The notes below the pieces were generated by a model, which worked only from the letters and a program-made list of their open reading frames with translations, searched no databases and was not told where the DNA came from. The position numbers and the translations under genes are program-made. Shown in pieces: positions 55,164 to 64,000 of a stretch of 64,000 nt of DNA; position 1 is the first letter of the stretch, and each line of letters starts with the position of its first letter. Origin of the DNA: Galeopsis tetrahit (Eukaryota > Streptophyta > Magnoliopsida > Lamiales > Lamiaceae); assembly GCA_963675135.1 (NCBI GenBank), contig OY776128.1, forward strand, positions 72,050,670 through 72,114,669. The letters are read 5' to 3'.

Positions 55164-56262
55164 CTAGGGTTCTAGTGTATATTACACGGAATTTTAAGTA
55201 TATTTTTAAATATTTAATAATAAAATTTTATTCATTTACTTAATTTAATTTTTTCATATTTTTATTTTGTATGATAAATTATTATAATTATATTTAAAAA
55301 AAATGACTTCACAGAATTATAGTAATTATTTTGTTAAAAAAATTTAACATTTTTTTCAATTGTATTTATTATAACGTTGTATTATAATATAAAAGTTTAA
55401 TTAATATAATATTTTGAGCTATACAAAATAATTACACTTATTTTAGTTAATTTTATAAAGAAAATTTTAAAGAAAATTTGTGAGAATCAAACAATGAGAC
55501 ATTCACATTTAATAAATATGAAAACAACATTTAAAAAAGTTATAAAATTTTGGAAACAAACAATTTAAGTAATATTAAAATAGCTTTTAATAATTTGTAA
55601 GTCAGCCTTCAATATGAACCGCAACACCTTACATTTAATAAATATGAAAAAATAACTTTAAAAAAATTTATAAAATTTCGAAAACAAATAATTTAAGTAA
55701 TATTAAAATAACTCTTAATAATAAATTGTAAGTCAACCTTCAATATCAACCACAACACATTAAATAAATATTTTAGTTAATTGCAAATTAAATCATAACC
55801 TTTTCCTCATTTGCAATCTAATCTAAACTTTAAGTTAATTGCAAATAAATCACAAACTTTAAATATAGTTGCAATTTAATTTTTTTGACAATTTTAATTG
55901 TGTTCGAATCTAACATAATTTAGACTTCTTAATGACATAACAACATCTTAATAAAACAATATTGTTTTTCCATCAAACCAAATATCAAAAGGTATGATTT
56001 AGGGACAAAGTAGACTTCTATAAGAAGTCTAATTTGCAATAATATTTAAAGTTTGTGATTTATTTGCAATTCTTTTAAGGTTTAGATTAGATTGCAAATA
56101 AGCAAAAGTCCGTGATTTAATTTGCAATTAACTCTTTTTAAAATTAACAACTTCATTAAATTATGACACATAAGCCAAATCAACCACAAAATGACACATA
56201 AACCAAATTAACCACAAAATGACACATCATCAATTTAAACTCCCTATTAGTATATAAGGGCA
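55164..56262 (-). mobile_element. Probable non-autonomous Helitron
   Basis: On the minus strand, the 3' end has a hairpin (GTGTA-ATA-TACAC, 55187-55175), seven more bases, then CTAG at 55167-55164 and a host T. The 5' end on the minus strand reads T.CCCTTATATACTAATAGG, similar to TC-starting Helitron ends. The related 5' end at 60043 has the ideal A|TCCCCTTATATAC junction. No Rep/helicase is encoded. A ~134-bp tandem duplication (about 55500-55770) and a MITE (55775-56132) are inside. Confidence 0.55.
55775..56132. mobile_element. MITE with ~100-bp inverted repeats
   Basis: The left arm runs from AGTTAATTGCAAATTAAATC through TTTGCAATCTAATCTAAAC and AATAAATCACAAACTTTAAA. The right arm is its inverse, ending TTTGATTTAATTTGCAATTAACT-like. 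Only a short unique centre remains. No target duplication was resolved. It is non-coding. Confidence 0.75.
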
Positions 56263-57479
56263 CTCTATATTACAGAAGTAGTGTATTATGTATATATAGT
56301 AACAAATTTGTAAATCTTGTAAAATAATATAATTATATAATGAGTTTTACATATATATATTTTCGAGCTCTATTTTTTAAATACATTAAACTTATAATAA
56401 ACTTAAAATAATGGCAGAAAAAATTACTTGAGATATAAGATAAAAGTAATTATAAAATAAAATTTAATAACTAATTAAATAAAGAATTGCACACACCAAT
56501 AAAAATACATTTTAGATTGTATTTTACTAAAAGTACATTAAATAGTTCAAAAATAAATTAAACTAAAGAATAAAATGAATACTGCATTAAAATTAAGTAG
56601 GGCAATTCTTACGGTAGTCACATTTTACAAAGTGACTACGCAGTCACTATGTCGAATCGCGCCATGTGGCATCGTAACCGTAAAAACGACCTACTACCTG
56701 TTATACAGGTTTCAGTTATTTTTAGCATTATTTAAATTATATTTTGTTATTTACTATATTACCCTTCTTTTTAAATTTTATTTATATTTTACCTGCACCC
56801 ACTAATTTAATGACTGCACTCCCTAATCATATTTTTACTACAATTATCTGCACCCGCTAATTTAATGAATTCACCCCCTAATCATATTTTTACAACAATT
56901 ATCTGCACCCGCTCATTTAATGAGTTCACCCTCAAATCATTTCTTTTTTACAACAGTTATCTACACCCGCTCATTCTATGAGTTCACCCCCAAATTATTT
57001 TTTACCACAATTATCTGCACTCGCTCATTTTATGAATTCACCCCCAAATTATTGTTTTACCACGGTTATCTACACTCGCACATTTTATGAGTACACCCCA
57101 AAATATTTTTAAAAAAATAATCACATTTAAAAGACTATATTATCCTTTTATTATTTTACACAAAATATAATAAAATAAACTCTAAAAAATCAATTCACCA
57201 CCAAATCACCCATATTTAAAAAAAAAAACGTAAAAATATAATTAATAAAAAACTATCGAAATTAGCCACAAATCTCAATTTTTTTCTTTTTAATTTTTCT
57301 TCCCCCTCCTCTTTTTCTTTTTTCTTCCCATTTTCAATTTTTTTTTCAAATTTTTTATTTCCTTTTTTTTTTCTATTCCTTTTTAAATTTTCCTGTATTT
57401 CTTTTCCATTTTTTGCATGTGTATTTTTTAAATTTTAATACAAAATAATATTATAGGTATAATTTTATTAAAGTCGATC

Positions 57480-58110
57480 GGCGGTGCACCTAAATTTTAA
57501 TTTTAATTTAATGAGTAAAGGACCTGCCGGAAATCCATGCATGTCGGCGGGTGACCCAGACACCACCATGCCCGACCACCCCCTCGACGACGACGACGAC
57601 GCTTTGGTCTCGGCCGCTGAAGCCCGAGACCCCTCCTCGAATCGCAATCGCGATTCTTCACTTCCATAACAATCGACATAATCTTCCACCTCGGCCACGA
57701 TCCATGGCGGCCGAAATCCTCTCCTCATTTCGACCACCGACGCGACTGGTTCGATCAATCTCCCTTGCGTTCGCGATCCAGGAGCTTCTCCTACATCAAC
57801 GGCGCTCGCCTGCAACACTCGGATCGACGCTGCCTCTCTCTCGTCGTTCATCTCTGTCCAAATCGAAGCTATATTGCTTCATCCGTCTTCTTCACCCTAC
57901 TCCTGCGCAGCCTCTTCCTCCGGCTAACGACGGCCCGACGAAGGACTGTGAGTATGTTACTGATGGATCTCTGACCGGACGACACTCGGAGCCGGTGACC
58001 TTGCTGATGAAATCCCAAGCGACGACTACTGACCTAGGGTGCCCACCCATTGGGCTAGGGTTTCCTTCAATTGGGCTTGGTAATGTGCACCCTCTATTTT
58101 CTTTAGTACA
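57480..58110. other. GC-rich insert, possible captured gene fragment
   Basis: This block is far GC-richer than its surroundings and is open in more than one frame on both strands (plus 57551-58225, minus 57468-57851). The minus frame has Asp/Ser-rich and Arg-rich parts and no recognisable domain. The plus frame is Pro/Ser/Arg-rich and then hydrophobic, as C-rich DNA tends to be. I cannot choose a real frame and do not call a gene. A fragment of a host 5' exon caught in the element is the simplest reading. Confidence 0.35.
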
Positions 58111-58140
58111 CCCCGATATGCACTCTCTCCACTTTTTTTT

Positions 58141-58605
58141 TATGGTATTATTGTTATTGGTATTATTGATACTGGTATTACTAGTTATTGATTGCGGTAT
58201 TACTATTAATACACTATTGAATTAATATTAATGATTATTGATTATTAATTGTGGTATTACTGATTATGTGAAATTATTTATTACTGATTATTATTATTTT
58301 TATGGTATTACATATTATTGTTTATGGTATTACTGATAATTGTTTTTGGTATTATTGAATATAATTAGATTTGTGGAATTATTTGTTATTGTATGAGATA
58401 TTACTATTCAATGTTCATGGTATTACTGATAATTATTTTTTGTATTATTGAATATAATTTAGATGTGTGAAATTATTTTTTATTGTATAAAATTTTAATG
58501 AATAATATTAATGGTATTACTGATTAATGTTCGTGGTATTACTAATTATTGTTAATGTTATTACTGATTACTGTTTATGGTATTACTGGTTATTACTTGT
58601 TGTAT
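58141..58605. repeat. Imperfect TATTACTGATTATTG repeat
   Basis: Variants of TGGTATTACTGATTATTGTT recur many times at irregular spacing. It forms a degenerate tandem repeat between the GC-rich block and the MITE at 58615. Confidence 0.75.
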
Positions 58606-58614
58606 TAACGACTA

Positions 58615-58836
58615 CTCCCTCCTTCATATTGAAAGCTACCCAACTTTTCTTATTCGTTTGTCCCAATGAAAGTTACTCATTCCTTTTTTGCCAAACTATT
58701 TCCTCTCACATTTCATTATATTCTTCTCTCTCTCTCTCTCTAAATCACATCACCTCTCATACATCCACTTATTATATCATATTTTTTAACCTCTGTGTCC
58801 GAAGCTCATGAGGAGCTTTCACTGGGACGGAGGGAT
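58615..58836. mobile_element. Stowaway-like MITE
   Basis: The left end CTCCCTCCTTCATATTGAAA and the right part GCTTTCACTGGGACGGAGGG are inverted, flanked by TA (58613-58614 and 58837-58838). It has a (CT)n tract in the centre. Confidence 0.75.
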
Positions 58837-59739
58837 TATAATAAAATCATACATATAATACGGAGTATTATTTTGTATTAAAACTAAAAATATATTAATG
58901 AAAAAAAAAAGTAGGAAACCAAAAAAACGAAAAAATAAAAAGTTTGGAATAAAAATTGAAAATGGGAAGAAAAATTAAAAAAGAAAAAAAATTGAAATTT
59001 GTGCCTAATCTCGATAGTTTTTTTTAAATTATGTTTTTACGATTTTTTTTCTAAAAATATGAGTGATTTGGTGGTGAATCGACGGTAACTCAGCAATGAC
59101 TCGGTTGTAGATTGTAAATGTATAAATTAGGGTTGATTTTATTATATTTTGTGTTAATTAATAAAAAAATAATATAGTCTTTTAAATGTAATTATTTTTA
59201 AAAAAATATTTTGGGGTGAACTCATAAAATGAGCGGGTGCAGATAATTGTGGTATAAAAATAATTTGGGGGTGAAATAATAAAATGAGCGGGTGCAGATA
59301 ACTTTGGTAAAAATATAATTTGGGGGTGAACTCATAAAATGAGCGGATGTAGATAACCGTTGTAAAAAAGAAATGATTTGGGGTGAACTCATAAAATGAA
59401 TGGGTGCAGATAACTATGGTAAAAAATAATTTGGGTGAACTCATAAAATGAATGGGTGCAGATAACTATGGTAAAAAATGATTTGGGGTGAACTTGTAAA
59501 ATTAGCGGGTGTAGATAATTGTTGTAATAAATTATTTTATTGTATAAGGATAAAAATGTAAATTTACAATAATATATTTTAATTAATTTAATTTAATAGA
59601 AAATACAAATTTATGACACATTACGACACATTACGACAATACATATTGTAAAATTTACAAAAGGTAACATGTCATCAAATCTAAACCTTTAGATTAGATT
59701 TTTAATGACTTAGATTAACTGACTACGGTATAAAAGTTA

Positions 59740-60043
59740 ATTTAATTAGTCAATATTAAAATAATAAGAAATTCAACATTTCATATCAACCACTCACACC
59801 TTAAATAAAATAAATAATTAATTAGAAAAAAAAAATTCAATAGTTAATAAGAATATAATATTTTGAAATAGTTTATGAATCATATCTTACTCAACCAATA
59901 ACTTAATTACACGTCATACTTTTTAAAATTAACAACTTTATTAAATTATGACACATAGGTCAAATCAACCACAAAATAACACATAAGCCAAATTAACCAC
60001 AAAATGAGACATCATCAATTTAAACTCCCTATTAGTATATAAG
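59740..60043 (-). mobile_element. Helitron 5' end fragment
   Basis: It matches the 5' part of the Helitron at 55164-56262: ATGACACATA, CAAATTAACCACAAAATGA and TTTAAACTCCCTATTAGTAT occur in the same order. On the minus strand it begins TCCCCTTATATACTAATAGG after a host A. The 3' end is missing; the element at 56600-59725 or a deletion removed it. Confidence 0.5.
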
Positions 60044-60055
60044 GGGATTTTAGTT

Positions 60056-60463
60056 TGGTAGATTGAATTCCGGCAGCTCCCATGAGCAACACGTTCAAAA
60101 TTTTCCATCTTTGTTAACATAAGACTAAAATTGCATTTTTTTTAATTTTTTTTTAAGTTAGGAGGCTTAAATTATAAAATCAATTCATCTTTGACTAAAA
60201 TCGCCATTAAAGAGAGATGTGACTTGTTTAATTGAAATTAAACATCCAACATATTGACAGTTTTTTAATTGAAATGAATATGTTGAATTTTCACTATACT
60301 ATACCATACCATACCAATAACCCCGCATTTGCGAGTTCAAAAAATTTACATCTTTAACAATAACATTAAAATTGCATTTTTTTAACAACATCGAACATAT
60401 ATGAAATCAATTTTGCAATTTACTCGATATTTCCCAAAATCGAATAGATTTTTTTACAGAGTC
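60056..60463. other. Downstream flank of the DUF247 gene
   Basis: About 400 bp of AT-rich sequence with no gene. It probably includes the 3' untranslated region of the DUF247 gene next to 60463. Confidence 0.35.
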
Positions 60464-61870
60464 TTAGCCCTGGGGACGAACATATGAGACAACAGTATAA
60501 TAGGTTTGAGTAACAGTAAGAATCAGCAGAACTAAGGCAGCCATGGCGGATACAAAAGACCAGGGCGTCTTAAAATACGTATACTTGAAGCTCGCCCAAT
60601 GCACATGCCAATGATTGCTATAATAATGATTCACGTCGTGGAACAATTCCGATAGGTAACACATATCGATATCGAACGACACATCTTTCCCCATATTGTT
60701 TATGAACTTCGCGATTTCCGCATCCGTTCCGTAGTAATTCTCGATGATGTTCTGATCGCACAGATACTCCACGTCTCTCGCCGTGTTGATTAAACAATCC
60801 AGAAACGTCGCGTATGTCGTCATGTGTTTGGAGCAGGATCTGTGGCATTGCTCGTACGCTACGCAGTTTAGCAGGAACGAGCTCGTGAAATCGTCGATCG
60901 TCATCGTCGGCATTTGGATCACGCCGCGCCGGAATTTGATTACAAGGAAACTGTCGTCGGTTCCGGCGTGGAGCTTGATTCCGGCGCGGCGGAGCTTCGA
61001 GATGCAGTGGCAGACGTGAGTGTTGCTGTATTTGCTTTCCGTCGGTTCTTCGTAGCCTTCGGGGATGAAACTTGTTCGGAGGAGATCGAGGATGTGTTTT
61101 CCGGTGAGGTTTTGGAATTTTCCGACGAAGTCTTCCGATCTCTGTAACGCATTGTTGAAGAATTGGAGCGTCAATCTGGATAGGGTCGGATCCGGATCTT
61201 CAGCGGAAAGGGGTATTTGGGTCAAATCGAATAGACATTGGAGAATGAAAAAGGGGATCTGGTTTTCGAGACGAATTAAATCCCTAAGAAAAAAGGAATA
61301 AATCCATGAGAGAGAAAGCAGGGGATCATCAGCTTCAAACGCAATTACGCCCCCAAATTTCCTAAAAAGCTCGATTACAAAACAGCCATCAACAACCAGA
61401 ATCTCGATAAATTCATCCTTGGTGAAATCAACATTCGCGGAGTAACACTCTCTGGCTTGAGCTTCGAGAGGTTGCACGGCTTTCATCAAATCTTCTAACC
61501 CTAACCCTTTGCGTTGCATACGCTTCAACAGAGTGGCGAGAAATCTCCATTTATGCTCTTCGATCATCCTGAGGCGCGGATCGCCGTGGTGGAAGGGGCC
61601 GACGGAGACTATGTGGGGCTGATAGCAGCGGCCGTTGATCTGGATCAAGCTTTCCGGCACCCTGAAGATGCAGCAGGCGCTTTTTCCGGCGGAGCGGCTG
61701 AGAATCCGCGGCGTATCGGCGAGTTTTTGCTGCATCAGAGTTAATCGATCCTTGTTGACTTGCCATATTTGGATGCCTTGAAGTTGATCGTCGGTTTCGT
61801 TTGGTTTAACTGAATTGTTGACCATGTTCATGGATTTGATGATGGGGGGTTTGATTTCAGAGGGAATCAA
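60464..61870 (-). CDS. DUF247 (UPF0481) membrane protein
   Basis: An intact 468-residue, single-exon gene of the plant DUF247 family. Biochemical function is unknown for most members, and some grass members act in self-incompatibility. Family hallmarks are CIFRVPESL at about 67-75, YQPHIVSVGPFHHGDPRL at 83-100, EHKWRFL at about 104-110, VVDGCFVIELFRKFG near 158-172, DLIRLENQIPFFIL near 195-208, and YEQCHRSCSKHMTTYATFLD in the later part. One membrane helix close to the C-terminus (about 439-461, FVSAMAALVLLILTVTQTYY) leaves a short tail, so most of the protein should face one side as a tail-anchored type. Length is usual for the family. The first Met (61870) is chosen, and Met14 is also possible since the first 40 residues are variable. 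A TATA motif is placed upstream. The coding region is GC-richer than its flanks. Confidence 0.95.
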   Translation of the reverse strand: MIPSEIKPPIIKSMNMVNNSVKPNETDDQLQGIQIWQVNKDRLTLMQQKLADTPRILSRSAGKSACCIFRVPESLIQINGRCYQPHIVSVGPFHHGDPRLRMIEEHKWRFLATLLKRMQRKGLGLEDLMKAVQPLEAQARECYSANVDFTKDEFIEILVVDGCFVIELFRKFGGVIAFEADDPLLSLSWIYSFFLRDLIRLENQIPFFILQCLFDLTQIPLSAEDPDPTLSRLTLQFFNNALQRSEDFVGKFQNLTGKHILDLLRTSFIPEGYEEPTESKYSNTHVCHCISKLRRAGIKLHAGTDDSFLVIKFRRGVIQMPTMTIDDFTSSFLLNCVAYEQCHRSCSKHMTTYATFLDCLINTARDVEYLCDQNIIENYYGTDAEIAKFINNMGKDVSFDIDMCYLSELFHDVNHYYSNHWHVHWASFKYTYFKTPWSFVSAMAALVLLILTVTQTYYTVVSYVRPQG

Positions 61871-61885
61871 TCATTCCATTTGTTG

Positions 61886-61916
61886 GTTGAACATGAACAT
61901 GAACATGAACATGAAA
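61886..61916. repeat. Hexanucleotide repeat in the DUF247 leader
   Basis: GAACAT is repeated about five times just upstream of the start codon of the minus-strand gene. It would lie in the 5' untranslated region and could vary in length. Confidence 0.85.
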
Positions 61917-62092
61917 ATGAAAACAGAAAAGAGAGGAGAGTTGTTGGGTTTATTAAAAGAAATAGTGGAAGATAATTCATAAAAACAAAGAGAAAAAAAG
62001 AAACAGTGGAAGAGACGTGTGGCTACTACTATTATGTTCTGGAAATGGGCCTTCACAGTAGCAGCAGTCAATTAGTAATGTATTTCACAACA

Positions 62093-62100
62093 ATTTATAG
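62093..62100 (-). promoter_or_regulatory. Possible TATA box of the DUF247 gene
   Basis: CTATAAAT on the minus strand lies about 225 bp before the start codon, giving a leader of about 190 bp if transcription begins ~30 bp downstream. Motif and position only. Confidence 0.4.
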
Positions 62101-62134
62101 GTGCATTAGTTCATGTTACAAAATAGTTTTCTTA

Positions 62135-62413
62135 CTCCCTCCCAATCTAATCTCATTATTATTTGCACACATTCTTTATTGGAATGCCTCAAATTTTTAA
62201 TATGAAAATACCCACAAAATTATTATTCTCTCAATATCATTTTATTTTTAAAATTGTTACTCTTTTTTTTACATACATTTTACTTTACAACTCGTCAAAT
62301 CTCCTAAAATACCTCTTATCTATCTTACATCTTACCTGGCCAACTACTAAATCCTCTTTTTTTTTTTAAATTGTGCCGATCATACTGTGCAAATAATTTC
62401 GGGACAGAAGGAG
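62135..62413. mobile_element. Stowaway-like MITE upstream of the DUF247 gene
   Basis: The left end CTCCCTCCCAATCTAATCTC and the right end TTTCGGGACAGAAGGAG form a weak inverted pair with TA flanks (62133-62134 and 62414-62415). The diverged ends suggest an old copy. Confidence 0.55.
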
Positions 62414-62415
62414 TA

Positions 62416-64000
62416 AAATTTTATGTATAAAGTAAAAAAATAATAATTAAATTGTGTATATATATTATTCTATTGTATTCTCTAATAATATATAACTATA
62501 TATAAGGTTAAAACTAAAAAATAATGATATTTTGTATAAAATTGTGGATATTATGAAGATGCAGTTTATATAAGATTTTTTATTTTAATGATTTGAAGTT
62601 ATTGTGACTTAAAAAAAAAATGATAGTGTGAAATTTATTGTAGAACGTGAAAGTATATTTTTTTGAAAGTGGCGTACGTCAAATAGGAGTCAATTTAAAT
62701 ATTTCATGAATTCACTTGAATGGATAAATAAATAACGATGTTAATAATACAAGTTGATTGGATGAAATGGAGAAACACTTATCAACATGAGTGCTAGAGT
62801 ATGTAATTGTTATATACTATCGAAAAGTTTTACTGAACTGCCATAAAATTGATCTTATTATATTGGACAAAATGTTCGACACTACAATTTATATAAAAAA
62901 ATGAGTGTGATAGAGATGCACAATCTCCGTTAAATGTGTAGAAAAATCAAAAGTGATAGAATGAAAAACGAATAAATTCATTTTATGTTAAGTGTCCATC
63001 ACTCATTATAATTAATATAAAAAACATGGTTTATGATGGTTTGTACATGAAAAATGATTTTTTTGGATAGTGGTATAAAAGTTTTGAAATGGCAGAAATG
63101 TAAGAAAAAGAAAAGATTTTTTTGAAGTAGTAGTAATATAAGCCTTAAAAAAAAAAGTAGTTTTAATATATATAAGTATTTTGAGATAACAGACATTTAA
63201 AAATACTAACTTTTTTAGAAAATGGTAAGAAGCTTTTAAAATGACATGCACGCGTCAAATTCTTCCCGGAAAATCGTTCACTCTCATGCATTGAAAGAGC
63301 AAAAAAATCTTAAAATAAGTACAACAATGGGCAGGAATGATTATACGCGTTCTTATTTTATTTGTCTTTTTAATTATAGTACTGTAATAATTTAAGCGGG
63401 AAAACGAGTTGTGGACCTGTGGTCCTGCAAATTTATGGAGTATACATTTTGATTCTTTAAAATTGTGAATACGACCCTACTTTTCTAAGCTAGTTACAAT
63501 TTTTATTAATAATACTTTGAAATTAGTGGTAGTTACAATTACTATCTATAATTAATAAAAGTAAAAAAGTTCGATATGAATTTTTTTAAACAATATTAGT
63601 TCGATTTTGATATAATTTGATTTAGACATGCATTACTACAAAAAATAGTTGGTTACAATTTCGATATAATAGTAGAATTGTGTATTAAAATAAAATCGAC
63701 AAATCGGTGGTTTGCAGTTTGCTAAAATTTACAATTGAAATCGAACTGCATTTTATGGTTCGGTTTTTTGAATCGTAGCGGTGGTTTGGTCGGTTTCGAC
63801 AGTTTACCGATTAAAAATCACTCATGTCTAATTTGATTCATTTTCGGTTTAAAATTTAAAAAAAATTTATTTTTAAAGTCTTGACATTTTGATTCAGTTA
63901 CTAACGAATAAATACCAACATTTAATTAAATACTTATATATTCATCATAAATAAAAGTATAAAAACTTATAAATTAAAGACATCTTTCAAAAAAAAAAAA
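62416..64000. other. Intergenic to window end, no gene seen
   Basis: About 1.6 kb of AT-rich DNA. Frames are short and low-complexity. TTACTACAAAAAATAG at about 63632 resembles a CACTA-type end, but no partner was found. The last ten bases are A. Confidence 0.35.

Larger units (their letters stand above)
56600..59725. mobile_element. Large element with inverted repeat arrays and GC-rich core
   Basis: The ends show a short inverted match (CTTACGGTAGTCA at 56610, and ACCGTAGTCAG when 59720 is read in reverse). Inside the left end, 56805-57110 is an array of about 55-bp units (CTGCACCCGCT, TTCACCCCCAAAT). Inside the right end, 59200-59535 carries the same array inverted. Between lie poly-purine/pyrimidine stretches that are also inverted (57200-57400 against 58880-59060), a GC-rich block (57480-58110), a TATTAC-type repeat and a Stowaway-like MITE. 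The layout is that of a composite MULE-like or fold-back element carrying foreign sequence. Confidence 0.6.

Overview
The window looks like nuclear DNA of a flowering plant, most likely a eudicot. It is AT-rich and lacks operon-like gene packing. It holds a plant AP2/ERF factor, a DUF247 gene, and plant-type LINE, MULE, CACTA, hAT, Stowaway-like, SINE and LTR elements nested in one another. I cannot name the species from the sequence. No RNA genes, CRISPR arrays or bacterial features were seen.

Only four protein-coding loci look like host genes: a single-exon DREB-type ERF factor (11027-11557, +), two related small acidic proteins of unknown function (29042-29380, - and 37648-38064, -), and an intact DUF247 membrane protein (60464-61870, -). 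The two small genes are a dispersed tandem pair. A 6.15-kb LINE accounts for most of the distance between them.

The rest is mainly mobile DNA, and many elements have exact boundaries. Region by region: 0-5.5 kb has inverted-repeat elements, a SINE (1171-1291) and a hAT-type MITE (5194-5488). 6.9-10.6 kb has Stowaway-like MITEs and a solo LTR (9446-9943, duplication GAATA). 11-12.3 kb is the ERF gene. 13.8-16.3 kb has a MULE-like element and a CACTA element (14345-16287, duplication ATA). 19.5-23.8 kb is an inverted-repeat element split by a Pack-MULE (19660-23181, 9-bp duplication) that carries a broken piece of an enoyl-CoA isomerase gene and a truncated LINE. 24-26.2 kb is a PIF/Harbinger-like element enclosing a MULE remnant. 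26.5-27.9 kb is a second inverted-repeat element (8-bp duplication). 28.2-28.9 kb is a solo LTR (duplication TACAC). 31-37.1 kb is a full-length but mutated LINE inserted in a hAT-like MITE. 38.7-39.8 kb is a non-autonomous MULE. 41.2-44.7 kb is a LINE with an RNase H domain, split by a 1.6-kb insertion. 45.4-45.9 kb is a hAT MITE. 46.5-54.1 kb is a young non-autonomous LTR retrotransposon with 806-bp LTRs and several tandem arrays but no gag-pol. 55.2-56.3 kb is a probable Helitron. 56.6-59.7 kb is an inverted-repeat element with a GC-rich core. 60.5-62.1 kb is the DUF247 gene.

The genes do not form a pathway. The window is best read as a record of nested insertions around a few host genes. 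The most unusual items are the Pack-MULE with its isomerase fragment, the LTR element whose interior is built from 90-, 46- and 82-bp arrays and gene-like fragments, and the uncharacterised small acidic gene pair.
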